From Sphingobium sp. MI1205 (GTDB lineage Bacteria; Pseudomonadota; Alphaproteobacteria; Sphingomonadales; Sphingomonadaceae): DNA of 64,000 nucleotides. The position numbers were made by a program, and so were the translations under genes. The DNA lies in contig NZ_CP005188.1 in assembly GCF_001563285.1 (NCBI RefSeq), positions 625,501 to 689,500 on the forward strand, written 5' to 3'. The first letter of the stretch is position 1. Each line of letters begins with the position of its first letter. Below the pieces are notes generated by a model, which was not told the DNA's origin, made no database searches, and saw only the letters and a list, made by a program, of their open reading frames with translations. This document shows, in pieces, positions 1-9,108 of this stretch.

Positions 1-1133
1 AACTTGCCGTTATATTCGCCGACCGCGCCTTCATCTGCCTGGAAGCCCGGATAAGGGCGATAGGCGCTGCCGGTCCATTCCCAAACGTCGCCGAACATGC
101 GGGTCAGCGACGCGCCGCCGTCGGTCGCCTGTGGGCGGGGGCAGGTGGGGCCGTCCAGCTGGTTGCCGCTGATGGGCGCGACATTCTGTGCGCCGCTTTC
201 CCACTCCTCCTCGGTCGGCAGCCGCGCGCCAGCCCACCGGGCATAGGCGTCGGCTTCATACAGGCTGATGTGGCAGACGGGCGCGGCCGGATTGACGGGC
301 TTGCGTCCATCAAGGCCAAAGCGGGTCCAGCCCTGTGGCTCCTGTCGCCAGTAAAGCGGCGCCTCGATGCCTTGCGCCTGCACCCATGCCCATCCGTCCG
401 ACAGCCAGTGCGCCGGATCCCGATAACCGCCATCGTCGATGAAGCTGATCCATTCGGCGTTCGTGACTGGCCGATGGGCCAGCGCGTGCGGGTGAAGCAG
501 GGCTTTGTGCCGGGGGCCCTCGCAATCGAAGGCGAAGTCGGTCTTGCCATCATCGCCAATCTCCACCAGCCCCTCGCGCCCCTCGATCCAGTGGATGGGA
601 CCGGGCAGCGCCGCGGGCATGCCGCTGGGCGCGTCGAACAGCGCCGGCTCCAGAGGATTGATCGAGAAAAGATGCTGGATATCGGTCAACAGCAATTCCT
701 GATGCTGCTGTTCATGGTGCAGTCCCAGCGCCACCAGCGTCTGCCCCTGCGCCCCCATTTCGGGCATGGCAGCGAGCAGCGCGGCATCAACATGGGCGCG
801 GTAGCGAAGGATTTCGTCGAGCGACGGGCGGGTCAGCAGGCCGCGCAGGGGCCGGGCATGGCGCGGCCCTTCGCCTTCATAATAGCTGTTGAACAGATAG
901 GCGAAGCGCGGGTCGAACGGCTGGTAATCGGGCGCATGATCGCGCAGCACGAAGGTTTCGAAGAACCAGCTGCTATGCGCAAGATGCCATTTCGCGGGGG
1001 ATGCATCGGCCATCGACTGAGCCGTGGCGTCCGCGTCCGACAATCCAGCCGCCAGCGCCTCGCTCAACGCGCGCACATCCCGGTAACGGGGTGCCAGATC
1101 TTCTTCCCCCGGCGCCATCCGGCTTTTTGCCAT
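1..1133 (-). CDS. egtB: Ergothioneine biosynthesis protein EgtB (3' end outside window)
   Basis: EgtB is a non-heme iron sulfoxide synthase that joins hercynine (trimethyl-histidine) to a thiol donor in ergothioneine synthesis. The reading frame starts at the ATG at 1131-1133 (MAKSRMAPGEEDLAPRY) and stays open to the left edge, about 377 codons. The N-terminal DinB-like half shows the iron-binding pattern HLAHSSWFFETF followed by LHHEQQHQELL. The C-terminal FGE-sulfatase half shows RLPTEEEWE and FGDVWEWTGSAY. The usual partner egtD would be expected just beyond the left edge because the gene runs leftward; that is inference. The stop codon is not in the window. Confidence 0.93.
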   Translation of the reverse strand, partial: MAKSRMAPGEEDLAPRYRDVRALSEALAAGLSDADATAQSMADASPAKWHLAHSSWFFETFVLRDHAPDYQPFDPRFAYLFNSYYEGEGPRHARPLRGLLTRPSLDEILRYRAHVDAALLAAMPEMGAQGQTLVALGLHHEQQHQELLLTDIQHLFSINPLEPALFDAPSGMPAALPGPIHWIEGREGLVEIGDDGKTDFAFDCEGPRHKALLHPHALAHRPVTNAEWISFIDDGGYRDPAHWLSDGWAWVQAQGIEAPLYWRQEPQGWTRFGLDGRKPVNPAAPVCHISLYEADAYARWAGARLPTEEEWESGAQNVAPISGNQLDGPTCPRPQATDGGASLTRMFGDVWEWTGSAYRPYPGFQADEGAVGEYNGK

Positions 1134-1223
1134 GCTTGCCCCTTCCGATAGGTTCGTGCTGCACTTGCAAAAACAAGCGCATGAAGCGCGAATTATGTTC
1201 CCGGGAAGTATATCGGGAATGGT

Positions 1224-1808
1224 TCAGCGCGACGCGCCCGGCACCCATTTGACGTCGCCTGCGCCGTTGCCGTTCAGACGGCGCGCGAGAACGAACAGCA
1301 GGTCGGAAAGGCGATTGAGATAGGCGAGCGCCTGCGGATTGAGCGCGACCTCCGCTGCGGCGGCGGTCGCGCTGCGCTCCGCCCGGCGGGTGATGGCGCG
1401 GGCAAGGTGGACAGCAGCGGCGGCGGCCGATCCGCCGGGCAGGATGAAGCTGTCGAGCGGTTGCAGATCGGCGTTCATCGCATCGATCTGCCCCTCCAGT
1501 CGCTCCACCTGGCTGGCGATGATGCGCAGTGCCCAGGGTTCATCCTCCCCCTCTGGCATGGGCGTGGCCAGGTCGGCCCCAAGGTCGAACAGGTCATTCT
1601 GGACCATAGTGAGCCAGTCAGCTTCCGGTGCCTTGCCGATCGCCAGAATGGCCAGCCCGATTGCGCTGTTCGCTTCATCGACATCGCCCACTGCCTGCAT
1701 GCGCGGCGCGTGCTTGGGCAGGCGCGATCCATCGACAAGGCCGGTGGTGCCTGCGTCGCCGGTGCGGGTGTAGATCTTGTTGAGCTTCACCATAAGCGGA
1801 TCAGCCAT
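1224..1808 (-). CDS. Cob(I)yrinic acid a,c-diamide adenosyltransferase, PduO type
   Basis: This enzyme transfers the adenosyl group of ATP to cob(I)alamin to make coenzyme B12. The 194-residue protein carries the PduO-family N-terminal motif KIYTRTGDAGTTGL, then GDVDEANSAIG, and the C-terminal helix motif RAITRRAERS followed by YLNRLSDLLFVLARR. Length is normal for the family. The ATG at 1808 overlaps the stop of the upstream small membrane-protein gene by 8 bp, which suggests translational coupling. An internal ATG at residue 6 is an alternative start. Confidence 0.93.
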   Translation of the reverse strand: MADPLMVKLNKIYTRTGDAGTTGLVDGSRLPKHAPRMQAVGDVDEANSAIGLAILAIGKAPEADWLTMVQNDLFDLGADLATPMPEGEDEPWALRIIASQVERLEGQIDAMNADLQPLDSFILPGGSAAAAAVHLARAITRRAERSATAAAAEVALNPQALAYLNRLSDLLFVLARRLNGNGAGDVKWVPGASR

Positions 1809-2034
1809 TACCCTTCATGAGCAGCAGGATCGCCACGATGATGATTGCCGCCGCCTGAAAAAGGATGCGGTTCATCATCATCTTGTTCTGCTTGAGGCTG
1901 GAGGTGCTGGGCGCGTCGTCGGGCGCGTTCAGCTGCTCCTTGGAAGCCTGCAGGAAGGCGATGATGCCACGGATCAGCGCGAACAGGGTCGCGGCCATGG
2001 CGAGGATGAGGGCAATGACAAGAACTGTATTCAT
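1801..2034 (-). CDS. Small twin-transmembrane protein, HIG1-domain-like
   Basis: A 77-residue protein with two hydrophobic segments (about residues 3-28 and 57-73) separated by a polar stretch. The sequence LKQNKMMMNRILFQAAAIII before the second helix resembles the HIG1 domain found in small proteins associated with respiratory complexes. Function in bacteria is poorly defined and I do not assign one. The gene lies between gluQ and the cobalamin adenosyltransferase on the same strand and overlaps the latter by 8 bp, so the three may be cotranscribed. Confidence 0.75.
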   Translation of the reverse strand: MNTVLVIALILAMAATLFALIRGIIAFLQASKEQLNAPDDAPSTSSLKQNKMMMNRILFQAAAIIIVAILLLMKGNG

Positions 2035-2043
2035 GCCGCGAAT

Positions 2044-2955
2044 CTAGGCTTTGGCCAATGAAATGCCAACCGGAAAGGTCGCGTTGCGCAGATCGGTCGC
2101 CAGGCGCTGCGGATCGACGCCTTGCGCCCGCAAATCCACGATCGCGATCGACCCGTCCCGCTTGGCAAGCCGCCTGCCATCGGCGCCGACCAGCAGCGGA
2201 TGATGGCAGTAAACGGGTGATGGCAGGCCGAGCAACGCCTGAAGCAGCCGGTGGATATGGGTGGCGGCAAACAGGTCCGCCCCGCGCAGCACATGGGTCA
2301 CGTCCATCGCGGCATCATCGAGGGTGCAGGAAAGATGATAGCTGGCCGGTGCGTCCTTGCGCGCCAGCACGACGTCTCCGGCGCTCAGCGGATCGGCTGG
2401 CAGGGCTTCGGCTTCGACCGGATCCGTCCCGGCGGGAGGGAAGGGCAGATTTCGCCAGTGGAGAGGGCCGGTCTGCGCTACCGCCTTTGCCATGTCGAGG
2501 CGCCAGGCGTGGGATTGCCCGGCAGCGATCCGCTCGGTGCGTTCGGCGGCGGACAAGGTTCGGCAGGTGCCGGGATAGATGGGGCCTTCGGGACCATGGG
2601 GCGCGGTCGTGCTCCCAGCGATGTCGGCGCGGGTGCAGAAGCAGGGATAAAGCAGGTCCTGAGCGCGCAGGTTCGTCAGCGCGATTGCATAGTCGTCCAG
2701 CCGGGTCGACTGAAAGACGATCTCTCCATCCCATGCGACCCCCAACCAGTTGAGGTCGTCGATTATCGCCGCGACATGCTCCGGGCGGCTGCGCGTGCCG
2801 TCGATATCCTCGATCCGAAGGCGAAACGAGCCGCCATTTGCGCGGGCCAGGTCCATGGCCAGCAGGGCTGACCAGCCATGGCCGATATGGAGCCTGCCGG
2901 TGGGGCTTGGCGCGAAGCGAGTCACCATATGCTGTGGCGGGAGGGAAAGCGTCAT
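2044..2955 (-). CDS. gluQ: Glutamyl-Q tRNA(Asp) synthetase
   Basis: GluQRS is a paralogue of the GluRS catalytic core that attaches glutamate to the queuosine base of tRNA-Asp. It is 303 residues long and lacks the anticodon-binding domain of true GluRS, as expected for the family. The nucleotide-binding motif FAPSPTGRLHIGH lies at residues 14-26 and the KMSKS-like LAKRDGS near residue 265. A zinc site is visible as C105, C107, Y127 and C131, matching the C-x-C...Y-x3-C pattern of the E. coli enzyme. It is followed by the small HIG1-like gene on the same strand. Confidence 0.95.
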   Translation of the reverse strand: MTLSLPPQHMVTRFAPSPTGRLHIGHGWSALLAMDLARANGGSFRLRIEDIDGTRSRPEHVAAIIDDLNWLGVAWDGEIVFQSTRLDDYAIALTNLRAQDLLYPCFCTRADIAGSTTAPHGPEGPIYPGTCRTLSAAERTERIAAGQSHAWRLDMAKAVAQTGPLHWRNLPFPPAGTDPVEAEALPADPLSAGDVVLARKDAPASYHLSCTLDDAAMDVTHVLRGADLFAATHIHRLLQALLGLPSPVYCHHPLLVGADGRRLAKRDGSIAIVDLRAQGVDPQRLATDLRNATFPVGISLAKA

Positions 2956-3049
2956 ACAGGCCCTTGACGGGTCGGGGTGGTTAATGCTGTCATGTTGCCG
3001 TCACGTTCCTGATTAATCAGGGCATGGCAATGGGGGTTTGAGGGTTCTT

Positions 3050-3616
3050 ATGTACCATCCCGACCTGATACGGCACCCGGAAAACTGTCCGGCACTGGTC
3101 CTGAATGCGGACTATACGCCGTTGAGCTATTATCCCTTGAGCCTTTGGCCTTGGCAAACAGCTATCAAGGCCGTTTTCCTGGAACGCGTGGACATCGTCG
3201 CCAGCTATGAACGGGAAGTTCACAGCCCCAGCCTGCAGATGAAAATCCCTTCGGTCATCGCGCTCAAGCAATATGTGAAACAGTCCGAACATCCCGCCTT
3301 TACCCGGTTCAACCTGTTTCTGCGTGACCGTTTCGCCTGCCAATATTGCGGATCGCAAAGCGACCTGACGTTCGACCATGTCATTCCACGTCGCGCGGGC
3401 GGGCGCACGACCTGGGAAAATGTCGCGACCGCCTGTTCGCCCTGCAACCTGAAAAAAGGCGGGCGCACGCCCAGGGAAGCACATATGCAGCTGCATGTGA
3501 CGCCGATCCGCCCCACCAGCTGGCAATTGCAGGAGCATGGCCGCGCCTTCCCGCCCAACTATCTGCATGAAAGCTGGCGTGACTGGCTTTATTGGGATGT
3601 CGAACTGCTGGCCTGA
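3050..3616 (+). CDS. HNH endonuclease family protein
   Basis: A 188-residue protein with an intact HNH zinc-finger nuclease core: CQYCG, then FDHVIPRRAGG with the catalytic histidine, the ENV segment, and a second zinc pair CSPCN. The remainder (ALVLNADYTPLSYYPLSLWPW at the N-terminus) is the conserved body of a chromosomal HNH family widespread in alphaproteobacteria, whose cellular role is not established. I chose the ATG at 3050, preceded by AGGG at 3041-3044; a TTG at 3038 in the same frame would add four residues. The gene stands alone, convergent with the Crp/Fnr regulator. Confidence 0.9.
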   Translation: MYHPDLIRHPENCPALVLNADYTPLSYYPLSLWPWQTAIKAVFLERVDIVASYEREVHSPSLQMKIPSVIALKQYVKQSEHPAFTRFNLFLRDRFACQYCGSQSDLTFDHVIPRRAGGRTTWENVATACSPCNLKKGGRTPREAHMQLHVTPIRPTSWQLQEHGRAFPPNYLHESWRDWLYWDVELLA

Positions 3617-3638
3617 AGGGATGAGGGGGACGGTTTCG

Positions 3639-4397
3639 TCACCCGCAACCCAGCGTGGGGATCCAGTCCAGATCGATATCCTTGTGCCGATTGGTATAAT
3701 GGCCGATCTCTTCCAGCCGGGCGATGTCGAGCAGCGTGATGCGCCCGTTCGATCGGCTGATCAGCCCTTCCTGTTCCATCTGACGCACCATGCGGTTCAC
3801 ATGAACGGAGGTAAGGCCAATCGCGTCGCCAATCTCTTCCTGCGTCAGGCGAAGGTCGAAGCTGTCGGTAATCCCGTCGTCGGTGACGCGCAGCCTGTCG
3901 AATATGTCCAGCAGGAATGATGCGACACGTGCCTTGGCCGACGTCCGGCCCAGCGACGCGAGCCGGTCGGTCAGCGCGACCTTTTCCGAATTGGACAGCA
4001 GGAACAGCAGCGCGGCGACGCGGGGATATTGTTCCAGCAGACGGCGCAGGGCGTGCTTGTCGAACGGACAGACGATCGCATCGGACAGGGCCACCAGCGA
4101 TTCCGGCGCCTTGCTGTAAATGGTGCTGGCCGACCCGATAAAATCCCCGGGGAAATAGACCCGCAGGATCTGGCGGCTGCCATCGGGGAGGATGACGAAG
4201 CTCATCACCCGGCCTTCGCGCAGCACGAACAATTCCGTCACCGTTTCATTGACCCGCTGGATCATCGCGCCGCGCTTAACCTTGCGTGGGTTTTCTTCCA
4301 ATCTGGTCAGCGCAATTCTTTCCGCATCCGAAAGGGTTACGTTTTTCGCCAGCCTCTCCGCGAAACAACTCGTCGCCACCAAAGCACCTTTTTTCAA
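3639..4397 (-). CDS. Crp/Fnr family transcriptional regulator
   Basis: A 252-residue regulator. An N-terminal cyclic-nucleotide-binding-like jelly roll (about residues 25-140, with GSRQILRVYFPGDFIGSAS) is followed by a dimerisation helix and a C-terminal winged helix (LTQEEIGDAIGLTSVHVNRMVRQM). There is no N-terminal cysteine cluster of the FNR type, so a [4Fe-4S] oxygen sensor is unlikely. The effector cannot be told from sequence. It is divergent from murA across about 190 bp. Confidence 0.92.
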   Translation of the reverse strand: MKKGALVATSCFAERLAKNVTLSDAERIALTRLEENPRKVKRGAMIQRVNETVTELFVLREGRVMSFVILPDGSRQILRVYFPGDFIGSASTIYSKAPESLVALSDAIVCPFDKHALRRLLEQYPRVAALLFLLSNSEKVALTDRLASLGRTSAKARVASFLLDIFDRLRVTDDGITDSFDLRLTQEEIGDAIGLTSVHVNRMVRQMEQEGLISRSNGRITLLDIARLEEIGHYTNRHKDIDLDWIPTLGCG

Positions 4398-4590
4398 AAA
4401 TTGTCGTTACGATGGCAAAACGCCCGTTGCGTCTTTTGGCTGCATTTACGGGCGCTGCACTAAACTCGATCAATATCGCGCGGGGGGGGAGGTGAAATGT
4501 TTCAGCAATCTATTCAGGATGTGACGACCGGGCCCCCGCTGGCCTTGTCCCGCCTTGCGCGGGATGGAATTAACGTTAAGAACCCAGCCG

Positions 4591-5874
4591 ATGGACCGCA
4601 TAATCATTCGCGGCGGCAAAGTGTTGAGCGGCCGCCTTCCCATTTCCGGTGCGAAGAACGCCGCGCTGACGCTGCTGCCCTGTGCATTGCTGACCGACGA
4701 GCCGGTTACGCTGCGCAATCTGCCGCGCCTGGCGGACGTCGACAGCTTCGGGCATCTGTTGAACCAGCTGGGCGTTTCGACGATGATCGAAGGCGCGCGG
4801 CCGGAGGATTTCGGACGTGTGATGACCCTGCGCGCGGGCCGGGTTACCTCGACCGAAGCACCCTATGACATCGTGCGCAAGATGCGCGCGTCGATTCTGG
4901 TGCTGGGTCCGCTACTGGCGCGCGCGGGCGAAGCCCGGGTTTCCTTGCCGGGCGGCTGCGCGATCGGCAACCGGCCGATCGACCTGCACCTGAAGGCATT
5001 GGAAGCCTTTGGCGCGATCATCGAGATAAATGCAGGCTATGTCCGCGCCAGCGCGCCCGATGGCGGCCTGCCGGGCGGCATCTACACCTTCCCTGTCGTG
5101 TCGGTTGGCGCGACGGAAAATGCCGTGATGGCGGCGGTGCTGGCCAAGGGCACCTGCATTCTGGAAAATGCCGCGCGCGAACCGGAAATCGTCGATCTGT
5201 GCAAATTGCTGATTGCGATGGGCGCGGATATCGAGGGCGTGGGGACCGATAAACTCACGATCCATGGCCGCGACCGGCTGCATGGCGCAACCTACAGTGT
5301 CATGCCCGACCGGATCGAAGCGGGCAGCTATGCCTGCGCCGCGGCGATCACTGGCGGCTCGCTGGAACTGGCGGGCGCATGCGCCGACGACATGCACGCG
5401 ATCCTGGCCGCCCTGCGCGATGCAGGCGTGCAGGTCGATGAACTCAAGGATGGCATCAGGGTGTCGGCCAATGGCAAGCTAAAGCCCCTGACGCTATCGA
5501 CTGCGCCATTCCCGGCCTTCCCAACGGATATGCAGGCGCAGTTCATGGCGATGCTGACCAAGGCGGACGGCGCGTCGGTGCTGACCGAAACCATATTCGA
5601 AAACCGCTATATGCATGTGCCGGAACTGGCACGCATGGGCGCAGACATCGGCGTAAACGGGCGCACCGCAGTCGTGCGCGGCGTCGATAAGCTGGTCGGC
5701 GCGCCCGTCATGGCCACGGACCTGCGCGCTTCGATGAGCCTGATCCTTGCCGGACTGGCGGCAGAGGGAGAGACGCAGGTCAACCGCGTCTATCATCTCG
5801 ATCGCGGCTATGAGCGGCTGGAGGAAAAGCTGTCGGCCGTGGGCGCCGACATCGAACGGGTCAGCGATGGCTGA
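4591..5874 (+). CDS. murA: UDP-N-acetylglucosamine 1-carboxyvinyltransferase
   Basis: MurA carries out the first committed step of peptidoglycan synthesis, transferring enolpyruvate from PEP to UDP-GlcNAc in the cytoplasm. The start at 4591 ([14 protein letters not shown]) gives 427 residues, the normal length; the frame is open upstream to 4555 but those residues do not belong to the family. The catalytic cysteine is C123 in [11 protein letters not shown], so this is the fosfomycin-sensitive Cys form rather than the Asp variant. The stop overlaps the start of the downstream sensor kinase by 8 bp. Confidence 0.97.
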   Translation: MDRIIIRGGKVLSGRLPISGAKNAALTLLPCALLTDEPVTLRNLPRLADVDSFGHLLNQLGVSTMIEGARPEDFGRVMTLRAGRVTSTEAPYDIVRKMRASILVLGPLLARAGEARVSLPGGCAIGNRPIDLHLKALEAFGAIIEINAGYVRASAPDGGLPGGIYTFPVVSVGATENAVMAAVLAKGTCILENAAREPEIVDLCKLLIAMGADIEGVGTDKLTIHGRDRLHGATYSVMPDRIEAGSYACAAAITGGSLELAGACADDMHAILAALRDAGVQVDELKDGIRVSANGKLKPLTLSTAPFPAFPTDMQAQFMAMLTKADGASVLTETIFENRYMHVPELARMGADIGVNGRTAVVRGVDKLVGAPVMATDLRASMSLILAGLAAEGETQVNRVYHLDRGYERLEEKLSAVGADIERVSDG

Positions 5875-7390
5875 CGGCCGGGGGCTGGAGACGGATCGCG
5901 CCGCTCTGTTGGCGCATTATGATCTGGACGCCGGTGGCTTTCGCACGCTCGACCAGATAATCGATTTCGCTGCGGCGCTTTGCAACGCGCCAATCGCTCT
6001 TGTGAGCATCGTCGAGGATAATCGCCAGCGGTTCCTGGCCAGGACCGGACTGGATGCGGAAGAAACGCCGCGCGACGTCTCTTTTTGTGCGCATGCGATG
6101 CACGGCAGCGACATATTCGTCGTTCCCGACGCCCAGATGGACTCCCGCTTCGCCGCCAATGCGCTGGTAACTGGGCCGCCCCACATCCGTTTCTATGCAG
6201 GCGCGCCGCTTATGGACGGCGAAGGCATGCCGCTGGGCGCGCTGTGCGTCATCGACGATCAGCCGCGCGACGATCTGACGGCGTTGCAGCGCCAGGGCCT
6301 GTCCCTGCTCGCGCATCAGGTGATGGTGGAACTGGAGGGAAGGCGTCGCGACCGGGACGTGATCGCTCGGCAGGCCAGGGACGCCGAGGCGGTGGCCGAA
6401 AGCGACCGGCTGTTCCGCACCTTGGCGGACACCATGCCGCAGATGGTCTGGTCGACGCTGCCCGATGGGTATCACGATTATTATAATGCCCGCTGGTATG
6501 AATATACCGGCGTTCCCCACGGATCGACCGATGGTGAGGGTTGGAGTGGCAATTTCCACCCGGACGATCGCGAAGCGGCCTGGCCGCGCTGGCGTCATTC
6601 GCTTGAAACCGGCGAGCCTTATGAGATTGAATATCGCCTTCGCCATCGCAGCGGCGAATATCGATGGACATTGGGCAGGGCGCTGCCGATCCGCGATGAC
6701 GAAGGCAGGATCACGCGCTGGATCGGCACCTGCACCGAAATTCACGAGCAAAAATTGATGATGGAAGAGCGCGAGATCATCGCGCATGAACTGTCACACC
6801 GGATCAAGAATATCTTTTCGGTGATATCGGGCCTGATCGGCCTGTCGGCGCGTCAGAACCCGGAAATTCGCGCGGTCGCGGACGACCTTCGCGCCCGGAT
6901 CATGGCGCTTGGTCGCGCGCATGATTTCGTCCGGCCGCATGATGCGGACGAGCAGGGCGACCTTCAGCGGGGGGGACTGCGCGGAATATTGGAGCAGATC
7001 TTTGCCCCCTATGATGACGCGGGCAAGAGCCGCATCCTGTTTTCAGGCGACAATCCTGCCATCGACGACCGGTCTGCGACGCCGCTGGCGCTGCTGTTCC
7101 ATGAACTTGCGACCAACGCCGCCAAATATGGCGCGCTCTCCGTGCCGCAGGGCCGCATCCATATCGATGTGCGGGGCGAGGATGCCGATGTCCGCGTCGA
7201 TTGGCGCGAAGAAGGCGGGCCGAGGGTCCAACCGTCTGGTGAAGAGGGCTTTGGCACCCGCCTTATGCAACTAAGCGCCGAACGGCAGCTGGGCGGACGG
7301 ATACAGCGCGACTGGCGGCCAGAGGGCTTGCTGGTCAGCCTGTGGATCCCATCCCGTTCCATGAGCCGGACGGTGGCGGAAAAGGCGTGA
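5867..7390 (+). CDS. GAF-PAS sensor histidine kinase, HWE family
   Basis: A cytoplasmic 507-residue kinase with no transmembrane segment. A GAF domain (about residues 25-165) is followed by a PAS/PAC module (about 185-305, ending [12 protein letters not shown]) and an HWE-type kinase core. The phosphoacceptor region reads [17 protein letters not shown], the N-box [14 protein letters not shown], and the family WxExGGP motif appears as WREEGGP. The ATG at 5867 overlaps the murA stop, so expression may be coupled. HWE kinases in alphaproteobacteria often act in light or general stress signalling; the input here is unknown. Its 3' end overlaps the convergent response regulator by 56 bp. Confidence 0.93.
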   Translation: MADGRGLETDRAALLAHYDLDAGGFRTLDQIIDFAAALCNAPIALVSIVEDNRQRFLARTGLDAEETPRDVSFCAHAMHGSDIFVVPDAQMDSRFAANALVTGPPHIRFYAGAPLMDGEGMPLGALCVIDDQPRDDLTALQRQGLSLLAHQVMVELEGRRRDRDVIARQARDAEAVAESDRLFRTLADTMPQMVWSTLPDGYHDYYNARWYEYTGVPHGSTDGEGWSGNFHPDDREAAWPRWRHSLETGEPYEIEYRLRHRSGEYRWTLGRALPIRDDEGRITRWIGTCTEIHEQKLMMEEREIIAHELSHRIKNIFSVISGLIGLSARQNPEIRAVADDLRARIMALGRAHDFVRPHDADEQGDLQRGGLRGILEQIFAPYDDAGKSRILFSGDNPAIDDRSATPLALLFHELATNAAKYGALSVPQGRIHIDVRGEDADVRVDWREEGGPRVQPSGEEGFGTRLMQLSAERQLGGRIQRDWRPEGLLVSLWIPSRSMSRTVAEKA

Positions 7391-7772
7391 AGCCGTATAT
7401 TTCGGCGCTTTCCAGGTCATTTTGATTGGAAGCGACGAGGCGGAGCGTCGCGGCGATGCTCTGCGGACGGAACGGTTTGGTGATGACCCCCAGTGCCGCT
7501 TCGGATGCAGCGCCGATCTGGGCCGGGTTGGCCGTCACATAGATGACCCGCACGCCATATTGCGCGGCAAGCTCCATGCCGATGGAGGGGCCGGTCGGTC
7601 CGTCTCGAAGGTTGAGGTCAACCAGCGCGATGTCGCAATCGGCCGCAGCGACGAGCGCGCTTTCCCGGTCGGCCGCAATGGCGCTGACCGAGAAACCGGC
7701 ATCCTCGACGATCTGTTCGATTTCCAGCGCGACGAAAATTTCGTCTTCTACAATCAGAACCTTTTTGCTCAT
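7335..7772 (-). CDS. Single-domain response regulator
   Basis: A 145-residue stand-alone receiver (CheY-like) domain with no output domain. The acidic pocket is VEDE (near residue 10), the phosphoacceptor lies in ALVDLNLRDG, the conserved threonine in VIYVTANP and the lysine in VITKPFRP. It is convergent with the HWE kinase and the two coding regions overlap by 56 bp, a likely cognate pair given the position. The last ~25 residues are proline- and glycine-rich and extend past the receiver fold, encoded within the overlap. Confidence 0.92.
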   Translation of the reverse strand: MSKKVLIVEDEIFVALEIEQIVEDAGFSVSAIAADRESALVAAADCDIALVDLNLRDGPTGPSIGMELAAQYGVRVIYVTANPAQIGAASEAALGVITKPFRPQSIAATLRLVASNQNDLESAEIYGFTPFPPPSGSWNGMGSTG

Positions 7773-7841
7773 GCCTCTGCCCGCGACCTGGAGCCGATAA
7801 ATGTCGGAACAGCCCGCTGGTTCCCTTAAAGGTCAAAAAAG

Positions 7842-8072
7842 TCAGGATGACGCTTGGTCTGCTTGGTTCGTCCAGAGCGTTTCGAAGCGCGTGCCGTGCA
7901 TCAGCAGGACGCTGGCGGGGTAGCCGCCCTCGGCCGCCTTGCGCGCGGTATCGGTCGCATTTTCTACCGCCGCCTCGCGCGTGGCGAAGGGGCCGAAATA
8001 GCGATTGTCGAGATTGATCTTCCAGACGCCCTCATGTTCGAGGACGATATAACGGGCATGGGGCAGGGACAT
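7842..8072 (-). CDS. Small conserved hypothetical protein, DUF2188-like
   Basis: A 76-residue soluble protein with no signal or membrane segment. The pattern YIVLEHEGVWKINLDNRYFG, then a helix FATREAAVENATDTARKAAE and a strand ASVLLMHG, resembles the small DUF2188 fold. No function is known. It ends 69 bp upstream of the response-regulator start on the same strand and begins 3 bp after the glycosylase stop, so it is probably cotranscribed with the glycosylase. Confidence 0.7.
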   Translation of the reverse strand: MSLPHARYIVLEHEGVWKINLDNRYFGPFATREAAVENATDTARKAAEGGYPASVLLMHGTRFETLWTNQADQASS

Positions 8073-8075
8073 GGG

Positions 8076-8726
8076 TCAGAGAACCTCTGTGTTATAATGG
8101 TGCCACGCCATGATGGCGGCAGCGCCTCTATGGGGACGCCAGCGATCTGCCAGCGCGCGTGTTTCGCGTTCGCTCGGCCGTTCGGAAAGGCCCAGCATCC
8201 GGCCAACCTCAATCTGGACGGCCAGGTCTCCTGCGGGCCAGACGTCAGGGCGACCCTCGGCGAACAGCAGATAGATTTCCGCTGACCACCGGCCGATCCC
8301 CTTGACCCGCGTCAGCAGGGCGATCGCTTCTTCATCATCCTGTGGCAGGGCGTGCAGGTCCAGCGCGCCGCTCGTCACCAGTTCGGCGAGGCTGCGGGCA
8401 TATCCCTGCTTCTGCCGGGAAAGGCCACAGGCGCGCAACGCGTCGTAATCGCGGACGAGCAACTCGCCCGGCGCGCATCCTTCGCCCAGTTCCTGTTCCA
8501 GCTTCCGCCACACGGCTGCTGCTGCCGCGACGCTGACCTGCTGACCGACGATGGTGCGCAGCAAGGTTTCATATCCCGGCTCCCTCATGCGCGGCGCGGG
8601 GTAGCCGACCCGCGCCAGCGCGGCGGCGAAACCGGGTTCGAGGACGGCGATCGCGTCCAGGCTGGCGCGCAGCTGCTCCGGGGTAGTCACCATGGTCTGC
8701 TGTTCCGGCTCTTGATTTATTGCCAC
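8076..8726 (-). CDS. DNA-3-methyladenine glycosylase, HhH-GPD (AlkA-like)
   Basis: A base-excision repair glycosylase that removes alkylated purines. The 216-residue protein has the helix-hairpin-helix [18 protein letters not shown] and, after a glycine/proline segment, the catalytic aspartate in PAGDLAVQ. It lacks the N-terminal Ada-like domain of E. coli AlkA and the C-terminal Fe-S loop of Nth/MutY, so it is the short AlkA form. An in-frame ATG at residue 12 is an alternative start. It is followed after 3 bp by the small DUF2188-like gene. Confidence 0.93.
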   Translation of the reverse strand: MAINQEPEQQTMVTTPEQLRASLDAIAVLEPGFAAALARVGYPAPRMREPGYETLLRTIVGQQVSVAAAAAVWRKLEQELGEGCAPGELLVRDYDALRACGLSRQKQGYARSLAELVTSGALDLHALPQDDEEAIALLTRVKGIGRWSAEIYLLFAEGRPDVWPAGDLAVQIEVGRMLGLSERPSERETRALADRWRPHRGAAAIMAWHHYNTEVL

Positions 8727-8769
8727 CCCCGCCTATGAGCGGCGGGGTGAATTGTTAGGATTGAGGTAC

Positions 8770-9087
8770 ATGCCTAAACTGATTGTGGTCAACCGTTCGG
8801 GTGAAGAGCAGGCCGTTGAGGGCGATAACGGCCTGTCGGTGATGGAAGTCATTCGCGACAATGGCTTTGACGAATTGCTGGCGCTGTGCGGTGGCTGCTG
8901 CTCCTGCGCTACCTGCCATGTCTATGTCGATCCCGCCTTCGCCGACAAGCTGCCCGCGATCAGCGAAGATGAAAACGACCTGCTCGACAGCTCTGATCAT
9001 CGCAATGACAGCAGCCGCTTGTCCTGCCAGCTGGTAATGAACGCGGAACTGGACGGTTTGCGCGTCACCATCGCGCCGGAAGATTGA
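8770..9087 (+). CDS. 2Fe-2S ferredoxin, adrenodoxin/putidaredoxin type
   Basis: A 105-residue electron carrier. Cluster ligands are visible in [14 protein letters not shown] (with an extra cysteine beside the usual set) and the last ligand in SRLSCQLV, the spacing of vertebrate-type/putidaredoxin-like ferredoxins. These serve P450s, Rieske oxygenases or Fe-S assembly. The start at 8770 (MPKLIVVN) is chosen because the family begins there; the frame is open 18 bp further upstream. The gene stands alone, divergent from the glycosylase gene. Confidence 0.93.
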   Translation: MPKLIVVNRSGEEQAVEGDNGLSVMEVIRDNGFDELLALCGGCCSCATCHVYVDPAFADKLPAISEDENDLLDSSDHRNDSSRLSCQLVMNAELDGLRVTIAPED

Positions 9088-9108
9088 TTCTCGCCGACGG
9101 AGTGCCCC

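Noticed and set aside
270..1151. 293-codon plus-strand frame at the left edge
   Set aside because: It is the antisense shadow of egtB, whose motifs are unambiguous on the minus strand.
8735..8757. Hairpin CACCCCCGCC...GGCGGGGTG as a terminator
   Set aside because: It lies between divergent genes, so neither transcript would end there; the stem also needs a bulge.
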